A stretch of 10,054 nt of DNA from Deltaproteobacteria bacterium (GCA_031279155.1 JAITJB010000265.1:1-10054); one strand, 5' to 3'; positions 1 through 6,673 are shown, counted from the first letter of the stretch. Translations and numbers: made by a program. Notes: generated from the letters alone by a model not told the origin.

Positions 1-2
1 CC

Positions 3-386
3 ATAATCAACCGCGTGGGGCAAGCTTTAGGGCTAGATCCCTCACTTATTAAAGCCGTGATTAAGACCGAATCAAATTTTAATCCCATGGCCGTCTCTAA
101 AGCCGGGGCCAAAGGCCTCATGCAGTTAATGCCCGGAACGGCTAAGGAGATGGGCGTTTCAGATCCCTTCAACGCCATGGAAAATATTTGGGGCGGCGCC
201 AAATACCTTAAAAGGATGTTAGATAGTTACGGCGGTAACCTCAATAAAGCCCTGGCCGCTTACAATTGGGGGCCAGGCAATTACCGCAAACACGGCGGTA
301 AATCCATGCCCAAAGAGACCAGGCGCTACATAGAAGTGGTCAATCGCAACTATAACCGCTTCAAAAAAGAGACTGAGTCGGCCTAA
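3..386 (+). CDS. Lytic transglycosylase, SLT domain (5' end cut by window)
   Basis: A murein-cleaving lytic transglycosylase of the SLT/goose-lysozyme-like fold, expected to act on peptidoglycan in the periplasm. The frame is open from the first bases of the window, so the start codon, any signal peptide and any N-terminal domain lie upstream; the GTG at 15 is in frame but sits inside the domain and is probably not the start. Visible motifs, in order: ESNFNP with the catalytic Glu encoded at 69-71, GLMQLMPGTA, and AYNWGPG, followed by the usual ETRRYIEVV segment before the stop. The third motif has Trp where most chromosomal enzymes have Ala (AYNAGPG). The catalytic domain looks complete at its C-terminal side and ends in a short basic tail. 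A strong hairpin lies 15 bases after the stop. No neighbour links it to secretion or conjugation. The family call is firm; the subfamily and cellular role are not. Confidence 0.9.
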   Translation: MINRVGQALGLDPSLIKAVIKTESNFNPMAVSKAGAKGLMQLMPGTAKEMGVSDPFNAMENIWGGAKYLKRMLDSYGGNLNKALAAYNWGPGNYRKHGGKSMPKETRRYIEVVNRNYNRFKKETESA

Positions 387-400
387 ATTCTAACTTCTAA

Positions 401-426
401 GCCGGAGGCCGTAAGCGGCCTTCGGT
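401..426 (+). terminator. Strong hairpin after the transglycosylase gene, without a U-tract
   Basis: GCCGGAGGCCG pairs with CGGCCTTCGGT around a TAAG loop. This gives an 11-bp stem with two G-T wobbles, starting 15 bases after the stop at 386. No T-run follows, so it is not a classical intrinsic terminator; it may act as a 3'-end stabilising or REP-like hairpin. Its right arm is also the first unit of the 18-bp repeat array that follows. Confidence 0.45.
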
Positions 427-503
427 GATATAGCGACCTTCAGCCATACAATAGCCTTTGGCGCTATAGTGGCCTTAGGAAATCAAGTAGCCTTCGGCCA
501 TTA
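414..503. repeat. Five-unit 18-bp degenerate tandem repeat
   Basis: The core CCTTCGG or a close variant begins at 419, 437, 455, 473 and 491, an exact 18-base spacing for five units. The rough unit consensus is AGYGGCCTTCGGCCATAT, with divergence mainly in the last third. The period equals six codons. The frame starting at 415 is open through all five units and would give hexapeptides of the type A-F-G-x-x-[AIV], but it is bracketed by TAA at 412-414 and TAA at 502-504 and has no start codon, so it is not a gene as it stands. It could be a noncoding minisatellite, a protein-binding array or a coding remnant. It lies just downstream of the transglycosylase gene. Confidence 0.7.
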
Positions 504-739
504 AATCTCCCATGTTTTTGCCTCTCACCTAAATCCCCCTTAAACCCCTCCAAAAAAATCTCCCGAATTTCCCTTGCTAACAATTAACAGGTTGTTATCA
601 CTAAAAATTTTGCCCTCAAAAATTTGATGTCTGGTTTTAGAAAAATTTGTATTTTACCATATGTCAAGGTTGTATATGCCTAGTTTTCGCAAATAAATTT
701 TTTATTCTGAAGAATAATATTGACCATCAAAAGAAAAAA
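504..739. other. AT-rich intergenic stretch, no gene seen
   Basis: There is no plausible coding frame on either strand. The stretch becomes strongly AT-rich from about 590. The only structure seen is a modest inverted repeat, TAACAA at 578-583 against TTGTTA at 592-597. It separates the repeat array from the promoter region of the chemoreceptor gene. Confidence 0.5.
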
Positions 740-752
740 GTTATCAGATAAC
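740..752. promoter_or_regulatory. Perfect 13-bp palindrome, possible operator
   Basis: GTTATC-A-GATAAC is a perfect 6+1+6 inverted repeat that ends one base before the -35 hexamer of the promoter at 754-782. That position suits a regulator binding site, for an activator or for a repressor overlapping polymerase contacts. The regulator is unknown. Confidence 0.35.
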
Positions 753-753
753 C

Positions 754-782
754 TTGACAACTAGTTAGAAACTTTGCATAAT
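754..782 (+). promoter_or_regulatory. Sigma-70-type promoter, TTGACA-17-CATAAT
   Basis: A consensus -35 TTGACA at 754-759, a 17-base spacer, and a -10 CATAAT at 777-782 (5 of 6). Transcription would start near 789 on the plus strand and run towards the chemoreceptor gene at 1068, leaving a leader of about 280 nt. This is the best housekeeping promoter match seen in the window. Confidence 0.6.
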
Positions 783-788
783 GTAATT

Positions 789-1067
789 GGGAGTTGTATT
801 AGGTGATATTAGCTCCTTGATATGAGCTCAGTCCATAGGCCTAAACGGGCTTTTTCGAGCTCGGCTATAATCCCGACCGGTTGTTCGTTAGTCAGCCGGA
901 ATGGGCTTTCGTAAATGACCATTTGCTCGAAAGGCCTGGTATGTCCGGTCGATCAAGCTTGAGACAGGCCTACCTAGTAGATTTCCCCTTAGGATTTCCT
1001 GTCGGGCACTTTTTTTTGACAGCGTCGCCAAGCGCAATGGAAACTCCGGCTTTATCGGGAGGAACTT
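789..1067 (+). other. Structured leader upstream of the chemoreceptor gene
   Basis: About 280 bases between the predicted transcript start and the chemoreceptor ATG hold several inverted repeats. CGACCGG 874-880 pairs with CCGGTCG 945-951 and encloses a hairpin, GGCTTTCG 904-911 with CGAAAGGCC 928-936 (one bulge). GACAGG 963-968 pairs with CCTGTC 998-1003, and inside it CCTA 969-972 pairs with TAGG 990-993; eight T or more begin at 1010. A smaller AGCTC/GAGCT hairpin sits at 811-828. The AGGCCT copies at 932-937 and 966-971 could support alternative pairings. The layout resembles an attenuated or riboswitch-type leader, or a small RNA ending near 1017. It does not match any riboswitch class that I could recognise by motif (cyclic di-GMP, TPP, SAM, cobalamin, glycine). 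Confidence 0.35.
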
Positions 1068-3041
1068 ATGAAACTTGGAACTAAGATAATTCTCGGCTTT
1101 TTGGCTGTATGCTTTATATTCATTGCCATCAGTTCCTTGGTGGTTTTCAGCCTGGTCGGCGTCCACGGTGCAACAATACGTTTACACGACGAGGTCTTAG
1201 CCGGTAGCGATCTCGTTTCCAATATGAGGGCTTCCGTGGCCAAGCTTTCCGGTGAAATATCCGAGTACAGTAGTAAATTAAGGCCCGAAGACTGGAAATC
1301 GGTTGAAAGCACCAGGAAATTGATTGTTGAATATTCCGAAAAGCTCAGAATTATTGTTCGTGATGGTACTAGCTATGATCAAAAGCTCTCAGACATGCTG
1401 ATTGAGGCCGAAAATCATTTAGAGACCTTATATGAAGTAGCTACTAAAATTCCTACTTTCGGTCAAGAACTAGTACAATCAAGAGAAAAAGTCGCTCAAA
1501 CACATGAGCTTCTGATAGAAAAAATTGATATATTCAGGCAATCACTTATTAAATTTTTGAATCAGTCATTTAAAACAGGTAATATTTCAGAGGATAGCTT
1601 TTATATAGAGCTCCTGGAACAGGCCGACGCCATCCGATACAAGGCTATGAACATGAATGCTAATGTCGTAAAAGGCTTGTATTTTCAGGATTTAAAGTAC
1701 CTAGACATGGCCTTGGATGATACTGCCATCTTAATCAAAAGCATAGCCTCAATTTTAGAAAAGGCCAATGAACCAGAAAATCGTGAGATCTTAACCAATC
1801 TGCTCAAGGCGGCTCAGGGTAGCGAGCAGTCTATCAAAATCATCAGAAACAACTTGGCCGCCATCACGGATAATGATGACCAGCGCGAGGAGATCAGAGT
1901 TAAGGTCAATGATGAGTACAGCAAACTTTCGCAAGCTGTCTCGAATTTAACAACCGAATTTACTGTCAAGACCTCGGCCGCAGTCTTAAGGATTATCTAT
2001 AGCATGATTATTGGTATTGTTTTAGGTTTCTTAATCAGTATAGTCCTAGGATTTTTCTTAACTAAAGGCATCACCGTACCCATCAGCCGGATCATCATGG
2101 CCCTAACCGATGGGGCCCAAGAGGTTGATAACGCTTCTGGTCAGCTCTCTTCGGCTTCTAACACCTTAGCTGAAGGGGCCAGCGAGAACGCCGCTTCTTT
2201 GGAAGAGACTAGCGCGGCTCTCGAGCAGCTGACCTCCATGACCAAGAGAAATAGCGACAACGCTATTTCGGCTAACTCCCTTATGGCTCAGGCTACCGAC
2301 GCCGTCAGTAAGGCCGAAAGCTCCATGACCAACGTCATTAACGCCATGGGCCAGATTGCTACCTCGGGTAATGAAATAGGTAAGATAATTAAGACCATCG
2401 ATGAGATCGCCTTCCAGACCAATCTTTTGGCCTTAAACGCCGCCGTGGAAGCGGCTCGGGCCGGCGAAGCCGGAGCGGGCTTTGCCGTTGTGGCCGATGA
2501 GGTTAGAAATTTAGCTATCCGTTCAGCCGACGCCGCCAAAAACACGGCTGACCTGATAGCTGCGACCATCAGTAACATCAATAGCGGATCTGAGATGGTC
2601 AATTCTACTTCCGAAAACTTCCATCTGGTAGCCACCCATTCTTCTAAGGTCGCTCAGTTAGTTAACGAAGTGGCCGAAGCCTCTAAAGAGCAGAGTCAGG
2701 GCATTAACCAAATAGCCATAGCCATGAGCCAGATGGATAAGGTCACCCAAGCTAACGCCGCCTCAGCTGAAGAGTCAGCCAGCGCAGCTAGTCAGCTCTC
2801 GCTCCAAGCCGAGCAGCTCATGGACTCGGTTGAAAACATCAATAGCCTAGTATTTGGTGGGCCAAAGCAAAGCGGCGCCAGCAAAGGTCGAGACTCGAAA
2901 CAAAGCCGCAAATCTAGTGATAAGAAGGTCGATAAAGGCAAAGATAAAACCAAGGCCTTGACCGCAAAATCCTCGAAATCCTCCAAGACTAGCTCTAACA
3001 AAGCCCTGCCCATGGATAATGACGACGATTTTGAATTTTAG
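1068..3041 (+). CDS. Methyl-accepting chemotaxis protein (transmembrane chemoreceptor)
   Basis: An inner-membrane receptor that senses a periplasmic signal and controls the CheA kinase through its cytoplasmic coiled-coil hairpin. The 657 residues run as follows: TM1 about 7-32; a periplasmic, almost wholly helical region about 33-305, whose size fits a helical bimodular-type sensor; TM2 about 306-332; a short HAMP-like first helix about 333-350; then the signalling domain. The conserved hairpin tip, [20 protein letters not shown] with [13 protein letters not shown], spans about 446-483. Methylation-type segments lie near 368-390 and 560-580. A Lys/Ser-rich linker (about 600-645) leads to the acidic tail DDDFEF, which may recall a CheR-tethering tail but does not have its usual W/F-x-x-F spacing. 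The start is supported by GGGAGGA at 1057-1063, five bases before the ATG. A terminator follows 34 bases after the stop. The ligand cannot be told from sequence. Confidence 0.95.
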   Translation: MKLGTKIILGFLAVCFIFIAISSLVVFSLVGVHGATIRLHDEVLAGSDLVSNMRASVAKLSGEISEYSSKLRPEDWKSVESTRKLIVEYSEKLRIIVRDGTSYDQKLSDMLIEAENHLETLYEVATKIPTFGQELVQSREKVAQTHELLIEKIDIFRQSLIKFLNQSFKTGNISEDSFYIELLEQADAIRYKAMNMNANVVKGLYFQDLKYLDMALDDTAILIKSIASILEKANEPENREILTNLLKAAQGSEQSIKIIRNNLAAITDNDDQREEIRVKVNDEYSKLSQAVSNLTTEFTVKTSAAVLRIIYSMIIGIVLGFLISIVLGFFLTKGITVPISRIIMALTDGAQEVDNASGQLSSASNTLAEGASENAASLEETSAALEQLTSMTKRNSDNAISANSLMAQATDAVSKAESSMTNVINAMGQIATSGNEIGKIIKTIDEIAFQTNLLALNAAVEAARAGEAGAGFAVVADEVRNLAIRSADAAKNTADLIAATISNINSGSEMVNSTSENFHLVATHSSKVAQLVNEVAEASKEQSQGINQIAIAMSQMDKVTQANAASAEESASAASQLSLQAEQLMDSVENINSLVFGGPKQSGASKGRDSKQSRKSSDKKVDKGKDKTKALTAKSSKSSKTSSNKALPMDNDDDFEF

Positions 3042-3075
3042 CGCCTTTTAATAAATCACTTGGCATTAAACCCAC

Positions 3076-3108
3076 GGGGCGAGTTACCATTTAGCTCGCC
3101 CCATTTTT
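3076..3108 (+). terminator. Intrinsic terminator of the chemoreceptor gene
   Basis: GGGGCGAG at 3076-3083 pairs perfectly with CTCGCCCC at 3095-3102. The stem can be extended inward by a G-T wobble and two A-T pairs, leaving a five-base loop. Five T follow at 3104-3108. It lies 34 bases after the chemoreceptor stop codon. Confidence 0.9.
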
Positions 3109-3529
3109 AGGCCGAAAGTTAGGGGGCGGCCCAAGTGATGGCCTACAAAACAAAGTTGACTCCATGACGACTATAGGAGGTTTTGGCCTCTTGATTCTAA
3201 AGCTTAAATCTCACCTAAGACAGCCAGATCCTAGGTTGGAGCATGCCGAACAACTTCGTCAATAATTTAATAATTTTAGATTTTATTAGGAATACTAAAG
3301 ATAAAACAGGCAAAATATATCTCATCTTGATTTAACATTAAAATCAATATAAACAATTATAAACAAGAATATCTTATATGTTTTATGTTTAGTTATTCAT
3401 AGGAAATATAAAAAATCATTAATAACTTAAAATGGAGAAATAAATTATTTCAGTCATGTTTTTCGGCATATACACAAAAAGATGCAATAATTTTTCAAAA
3501 TCTATAATAAAAAAAGTTTTCCCTTATAA
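3109..3529. other. Intergenic, grading into an AT-rich island; no gene supported
   Basis: From 3109 to about 3268 one plus-strand frame stays open (57 codons from 3095, stop 3266-3268, an ATG at 3164), but it has no ribosome binding site and I recognise no family. From about 3265 to 3530 the sequence is very AT-rich, with a 9-bp direct repeat TATAAACAA at 3348-3356 and 3358-3366 (period 10). A TATAAT at 3503-3508 lacks a partner -35. The open frame beginning at ATG 3456 has its only GGAG 18 bases upstream and encodes nothing recognisable. Confidence 0.4.
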
Positions 3530-3814
3530 GCCGCGACATCCCTACCAAAGGGCCGTATACCGAAGGCTGCCATCTATGTGGGAGGCCGCTCAGAGAGCAC
3601 TCACAATTTTATTGAAGTTTTGGCTCGTTATGACCGATAAGTTTTTAGGGAGCAAAAAGCCAGCGAGTATTTTCTCCTGGCCTTTAAGCCGCCCGTTTGC
3701 GAACAAATTATGGCTAAAACCGAAAAAATGGCTAAGAGAGCAATTCTAAAACTAAGCCTCACGAGCTGGATTAAGGGCTTTGTGGTTTTGTTAGTGATTT
3801 TAAATATTATCTAG
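3530..3814 (+). pseudogene. Possible gene remnant interrupted by one stop
   Basis: One plus-strand frame reads through from 3530 to a TAG at 3812-3814, interrupted only by TAA at 3638-3640. The first part gives about 36 residues and the second about 57, ending in a basic segment and the hydrophobic stretch GFVVLLVILNII. A strong terminator starts 22 bases later, which suggests that a transcribed unit once ended here. A 34-residue ORF with a basic N-terminus and a hydrophobic C-terminus could start at ATG 3710, but it has no ribosome binding site. A competing open frame in another register (from 3456) covers the same bases, so coding is not established. I recognise no family. A decayed gene or chance are both possible. 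Confidence 0.2.
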
Positions 3815-3836
3815 ATATAATATTCTAATATAGCAT

Positions 3837-3870
3837 AAAAAAAGAGCAATCTCACGACTGCTCTTTTTTT
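3837..3870. terminator. Bidirectional intrinsic terminator
   Basis: Seven A, then GAGCA/TGCTC (extended by TC/GA across one A-C mismatch, loop TCAC), then seven T. The A and T runs can pair to lengthen the stem, and both strands show a GC stem followed by a U-tract. It would stop plus-strand transcription leaving 3530-3814 and minus-strand transcription coming from the gene-poor region above it. Confidence 0.85.
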
Positions 3871-3880
3871 AAGCCATAAA

Positions 3881-4458
3881 TCAATTTGCTTTCCTGAAAT
3901 ATCTCTTTAGTTGTTGGCCACCTCTTTTTCCCGAGCCATAGCCATCGGCGTGGAATATTACCCCCACTTTGGCTACCCGCATTTCAAAGGTCGTTGTTTT
4001 GGGCTGGTTGAAACTATATAATAATATTTCAAACGAAGTCTAAAATCTTTATTAAATTTCCTCCATGCAGTTTAAAAAAGGTGGTTAATTTTTCAGGCCT
4101 GTCGGTTATCTGGCTTAAACAGGGTTTGGCGCCCTCTAGGGGCTTATGTAATTACGAGCCACTTTAACTCAATATCAGGCCATTGGCTGAACAATTTTTC
4201 TTTAAATTTCTTTTTAATCTTTTCTTTATTAACCTCCTTATGTGATTTGATCATCCGAAGGGGGATTTTTGATTTATATTCTGCTAAATATACGGCGGTA
4301 GAGTCTGTGGACCCGATCAGTGGACCGAGTCCACAGGCCTCTTGCGCCCCGGCCGGTGGAGGGCGAACAACAGCCGGGGTTCCTACCTCAAGGCTCGGTT
4401 GGATGCCTTGGCTGAGCCCTGGACTCCAGCTAGTTTCCGGGGCACGGAATTCCCCCAT
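3881..4458 (-). pseudogene. Possible decayed minus-strand reading frame in three registers
   Basis: Three minus-strand open stretches follow one another: 4458 down to 4144, 4151 down to 4029 and 4039 down to 3881. Each overlaps the next by about eight bases, in shifted frames. Joined, they would give about 190 residues; the middle of the first is rich in Lys and the last ends in a Gly- and Lys-rich segment (HADGYGSGKRGG). This is the pattern expected of a gene broken by two frameshifts. Against it, the first 150 bases fall in a GC-rich hairpin cluster where any frame tends to stay open, plus-strand frames over the same bases are also open for 30 to 40 codons, no start has a ribosome binding site, and I recognise no family. 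Confidence 0.2.
4302..4430. other. GC-rich cluster of inverted repeats, possible structured RNA
   Basis: Within about 130 bases there are perfect inverted repeats CTGTGGAC 4305-4312 with GTCCACAG 4329-4336, GTGGAC 4320-4325 with GTCCAC 4329-4334, CCCCGGC 4347-4353 with GCCGGGG 4373-4379, CAAGGC 4389-4394 with GCCTTG 4405-4410, GGCTC 4392-4396 with GAGCC 4414-4418, and CTGGA-C-TCCAG 4419-4429. The first two share their right arm, and the fourth and fifth share their left arm, so they are mutually exclusive. The composition contrasts sharply with the AT-rich flanks. It matches no tRNA, SRP, RNase P or tmRNA signature that I can see. Confidence 0.4.
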
Positions 4459-4723
4459 CCACGACCACGTTCCGCCTCCCTAAAAGAGTATCCCCCCTCC
4501 GGATGATTGAGGCAGCCGGCCGGTATAATTGGGTTAATGCAAATATTAAACCAACTCTCAAGGCCTGTCATCGCGTCTGTTTTTGGAGCCTAGCCAAAAA
4601 TGTCTTCTTTTGAGTCAACCTTTTTGATTCAGATCTGATTACCTAAACCCTTAACAGTATGTAGCGTGGCCATTCGATGTTTTTACTCGATAATGAATCA
4701 AGTCTTTTCTTAGTTCAGAGTTA
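4459..4723. other. Intergenic, downstream of the sigma-54 activator
   Basis: No gene is seen here. An imperfect palindrome, TTGGGTTAAT 4529-4538 against ATTAAACCAA 4545-4554 (one mismatch, six-base gap), overlaps an isolated TATAAT at 4524-4529. A 10-bp palindrome TCAGATCTGA lies at 4629-4638. TTTTTGG 4580-4586 can pair with CCAAAAA 4594-4600. None of these forms a convincing minus-strand terminator for the activator gene that ends at 4724. Confidence 0.4.
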
Positions 4724-6565
4724 TCAGTCAGTATTAGCGATTTTTATGGCCGCAAGCGGCGAGTTTTGACGGCGTCCCGGTGGCTTTAGGTTGTGCTTGC
4801 GCAACTTTCTAGATACCCCGGCTTGACTTATGCCCAATTGACTGGCCATCTCCCTGGTATTGCGGCATTGGCTAAGAGCTTTTAGGAGAATGGTCCTCTC
4901 GGTTGCTTCTAAGTTGTCGTTAAGCTGCTTAGGCGACCTGCGGCCCAGGTATTGGGCTTTATCGGTAATCTCTCGGAGGGGGACAGCGCCGTTTGATCGA
5001 GATTTTAGATAACCTTTTAGAAAGACCCCCAATCTAGGCGTGGGGCTTAAGATGACCGATTGGTGGAGACAGTTGACCAATTCCCGGGCATTACCAGGAA
5101 AATCGTAGCTTTTAAGGGTCTCTATGGCCAAGGGGTCGAGGATCATGGACTTTTTGTAGCGATGGTTGAGCTCAGCTAACTTGCGCTCAGCTATGTCTAA
5201 GATGTCTTCTGGTCTATCGCGTAAGGGCGGGAGCTCTAGACAGAAGACGTTAAGCCGAAAGAAGAGATCTTCGCGAAACAACTTTTTGGCCACCAGTTCC
5301 CTAAGATCGCGGTTGGTGGCGGCGATGATGGTGCAAGGAGAACTTAAGGCTCTATTACCGCCCACTCGCCTAAATTCGTGGTTGTCTAAGAAGGTCAGTA
5401 GCTTAGCTTGGATGGATAGGGGCATCTCGCCTATCTCATCTAAAAAGACCGTGCCAGATCCCACTGTTTCAAACAATCCGGCCCGGCCGCCAGGGTTAGC
5501 CCCGGTGAAGACTCCCTTTTCGTAGCCAAAGAGCTCGGCCTCCAGTAAGTTTTCCGGCATGGCCGCGCAATTTAAGTGGATAAAGGGCTCAGAGGCTTTT
5601 TTGGAATTGGCGTGAATAAATTTGGCCAGTAAACCCTTGCCGGTCCCGCTTTCCCCGGTTAAGAGAATCTCTCTAACCCCGTAGCGGGCTAATTTGATGG
5701 CCGTGTCTAAGACCCGTTTCATTAGTGGGCTCTTGGCGACCATGTCATAGCCGCCTAATTCCTCGTAAGAGGGAGCGTTAGAGAAGGAATGTAAGTTTTT
5801 TATTATTTGGATTTGCTCTAAAGGGTCGGCCATACCCACGGCCGCAGTCAGATCTCTTTCGATAATGGCTATCAGTTCGGTCTGACCATCGGCGCTTAAA
5901 ATGGGTATTGAGGTAACTTGGATGAGGTGGTTGGTCTTAAAGTGGCGGATTACTCTGGTGATGGGTTTTTTTTCACGTAAGGACTCAAGCCCGACCTCTT
6001 GGTTGAGCCAGCTTAAGTTATCCAAAAAACTTACGTGGCGTCCCTCGAGCTCGGCTGCGGAATGCCCGGTTGGTAGGGCTGAAACCTGGTTAACCAAAAT
6101 CAAATGACCGCGTTCGTCTAAGACGCTGATACCGTCGGGGGCGTTTTCGACGATCTGGCGATAGAACGGACTCAGAAGGTCCTTTTGACCCGCTTGACTA
6201 ACATTTTCAGCTTGGAAAGAGTCGACAATAGCCACCATCAGGCGATCGGCTTGGCCTGGTAGTGGCGTAACTAGGAAGCGCAGTCCTGGCATCTGTGATA
6301 GCTTAAGGCCGTTAGTTGCCATCTTTTGATGGTCATGTCGCTGGATTAGTCCGACTAGCTCCGGCCAGAGAACAACTAAACTCTGGCCCTCAATGCGGTC
6401 AGGCGGAAGGCCAGTTAGTTCTAAGACGGACTCGTTGGCAGCTAAGATGACGCCTCCATGGCTGACTATCAGGATAGCTACCGGTGAATTGGACACCTGT
6501 TCTTGGAGCCTCGGCGGCTGGCCTTTAAGTGGGTCGTCCGAGGTCGCAGATTCCAACAATCCCAT
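4724..6565 (-). CDS. Sigma-54-dependent transcriptional activator, PAS-PAS-AAA+-HTH
   Basis: An enhancer-binding protein that uses ATP hydrolysis to open promoters held by sigma-54 RNA polymerase. With the start at 6565 it has 613 residues: PAS about 21-114, PAS about 130-239, AAA+ about 272-509, and a Fis/TyrR-type helix-turn-helix about 557-593. Visible motifs are Walker A GESGTGKG (304-311), the sigma-54 contact loop GVFTGA (351-356; usually GAFTGA), Walker B TVFLDEI, the REDLFFRLNVF arginine region and FPGNARELVN. It has no receiver domain, so the signal probably binds the PAS domains. The HTH segment (TREMASQLGISQAGVSRKLR) is closest to the TyrR type. The start at 6565 was chosen because AGGGAG at 6573-6578 sits seven bases upstream; an in-frame ATG at 6613 would add 16 residues but has no ribosome binding site. 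No -24/-12 promoter in the window shows its target. Confidence 0.93.
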   Translation of the reverse strand: MGLLESATSDDPLKGQPPRLQEQVSNSPVAILIVSHGGVILAANESVLELTGLPPDRIEGQSLVVLWPELVGLIQRHDHQKMATNGLKLSQMPGLRFLVTPLPGQADRLMVAIVDSFQAENVSQAGQKDLLSPFYRQIVENAPDGISVLDERGHLILVNQVSALPTGHSAAELEGRHVSFLDNLSWLNQEVGLESLREKKPITRVIRHFKTNHLIQVTSIPILSADGQTELIAIIERDLTAAVGMADPLEQIQIIKNLHSFSNAPSYEELGGYDMVAKSPLMKRVLDTAIKLARYGVREILLTGESGTGKGLLAKFIHANSKKASEPFIHLNCAAMPENLLEAELFGYEKGVFTGANPGGRAGLFETVGSGTVFLDEIGEMPLSIQAKLLTFLDNHEFRRVGGNRALSSPCTIIAATNRDLRELVAKKLFREDLFFRLNVFCLELPPLRDRPEDILDIAERKLAELNHRYKKSMILDPLAIETLKSYDFPGNARELVNCLHQSVILSPTPRLGVFLKGYLKSRSNGAVPLREITDKAQYLGRRSPKQLNDNLEATERTILLKALSQCRNTREMASQLGISQAGVSRKLRKHNLKPPGRRQNSPLAAIKIANTD

Positions 6566-6653
6566 ACCTAAACTCCCTTTGATGGTCTTTAACGAGGATG
6601 AGTCCGGAGCCATCAGTCCGGACAGGGGTTTTGGGGATGGTCGGTCGTTGGCT

Positions 6654-6673
6654 TTAAAGCATCTAGTCTCCTT
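6654..6673 (-). promoter_or_regulatory. Consensus ribosome binding site with a three-codon start-stop ORF
   Basis: On the minus strand AAGGAG (6673-6668) is followed after five bases by ATG CTT TAA (6662-6654). This is a better ribosome binding site than that of either possible activator start, yet it opens only a two-residue frame, shifted by one base relative to the activator. It could be a regulatory minimal ORF in the activator leader, a relic of an older start, or chance. Confidence 0.3.

Noticed and set aside
414..503. CRISPR array
   Set aside because: The 18-bp units are contiguous and degenerate, with no unique spacers and no cas genes nearby.
842..871. TAAA...GGCTATAA(T), resembling a flagellar sigma-28 promoter, or a bare TATAAT at 866-871
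   Set aside because: The spacer is 17 instead of about 15 and the -10 differs from GCCGATAA at two positions; as a sigma-70 site there is no -35 at 16-18 bases.
1004..1020. GGGCAC followed by a T-run and TTGAC, resembling a sigma-54 -24/-12 promoter for the chemoreceptor
   Set aside because: The GG to GC spacing is wrong by one base and the -12 GC is missing (TTTGA/TTGAC), so the two invariant dinucleotides are not both present.
3456..3749. 97-codon plus-strand ORF
   Set aside because: No ribosome binding site at a usable distance, no recognisable motif, composition split between the AT-rich island and a GC-richer half, and a competing open frame over the same bases.
4247..4571. Several overlapping ORFs on both strands (78, 62 and 104 codons)
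   Set aside because: They lie in the GC-rich hairpin cluster where stops are rare in all frames. The Pro/Gly/Ala-rich translations look like artefacts of composition; only the minus-strand series is kept, as a low-confidence remnant.
4594..4640. Terminator for the sigma-54 activator
   Set aside because: The palindromes here are not followed by a U-tract in the minus-strand direction; the T-runs are on the plus strand.
5166..5525. 119-codon plus-strand ORF opposite the AAA+ domain of the sigma-54 activator
   Set aside because: It is a shadow of a strongly conserved coding region on the minus strand.
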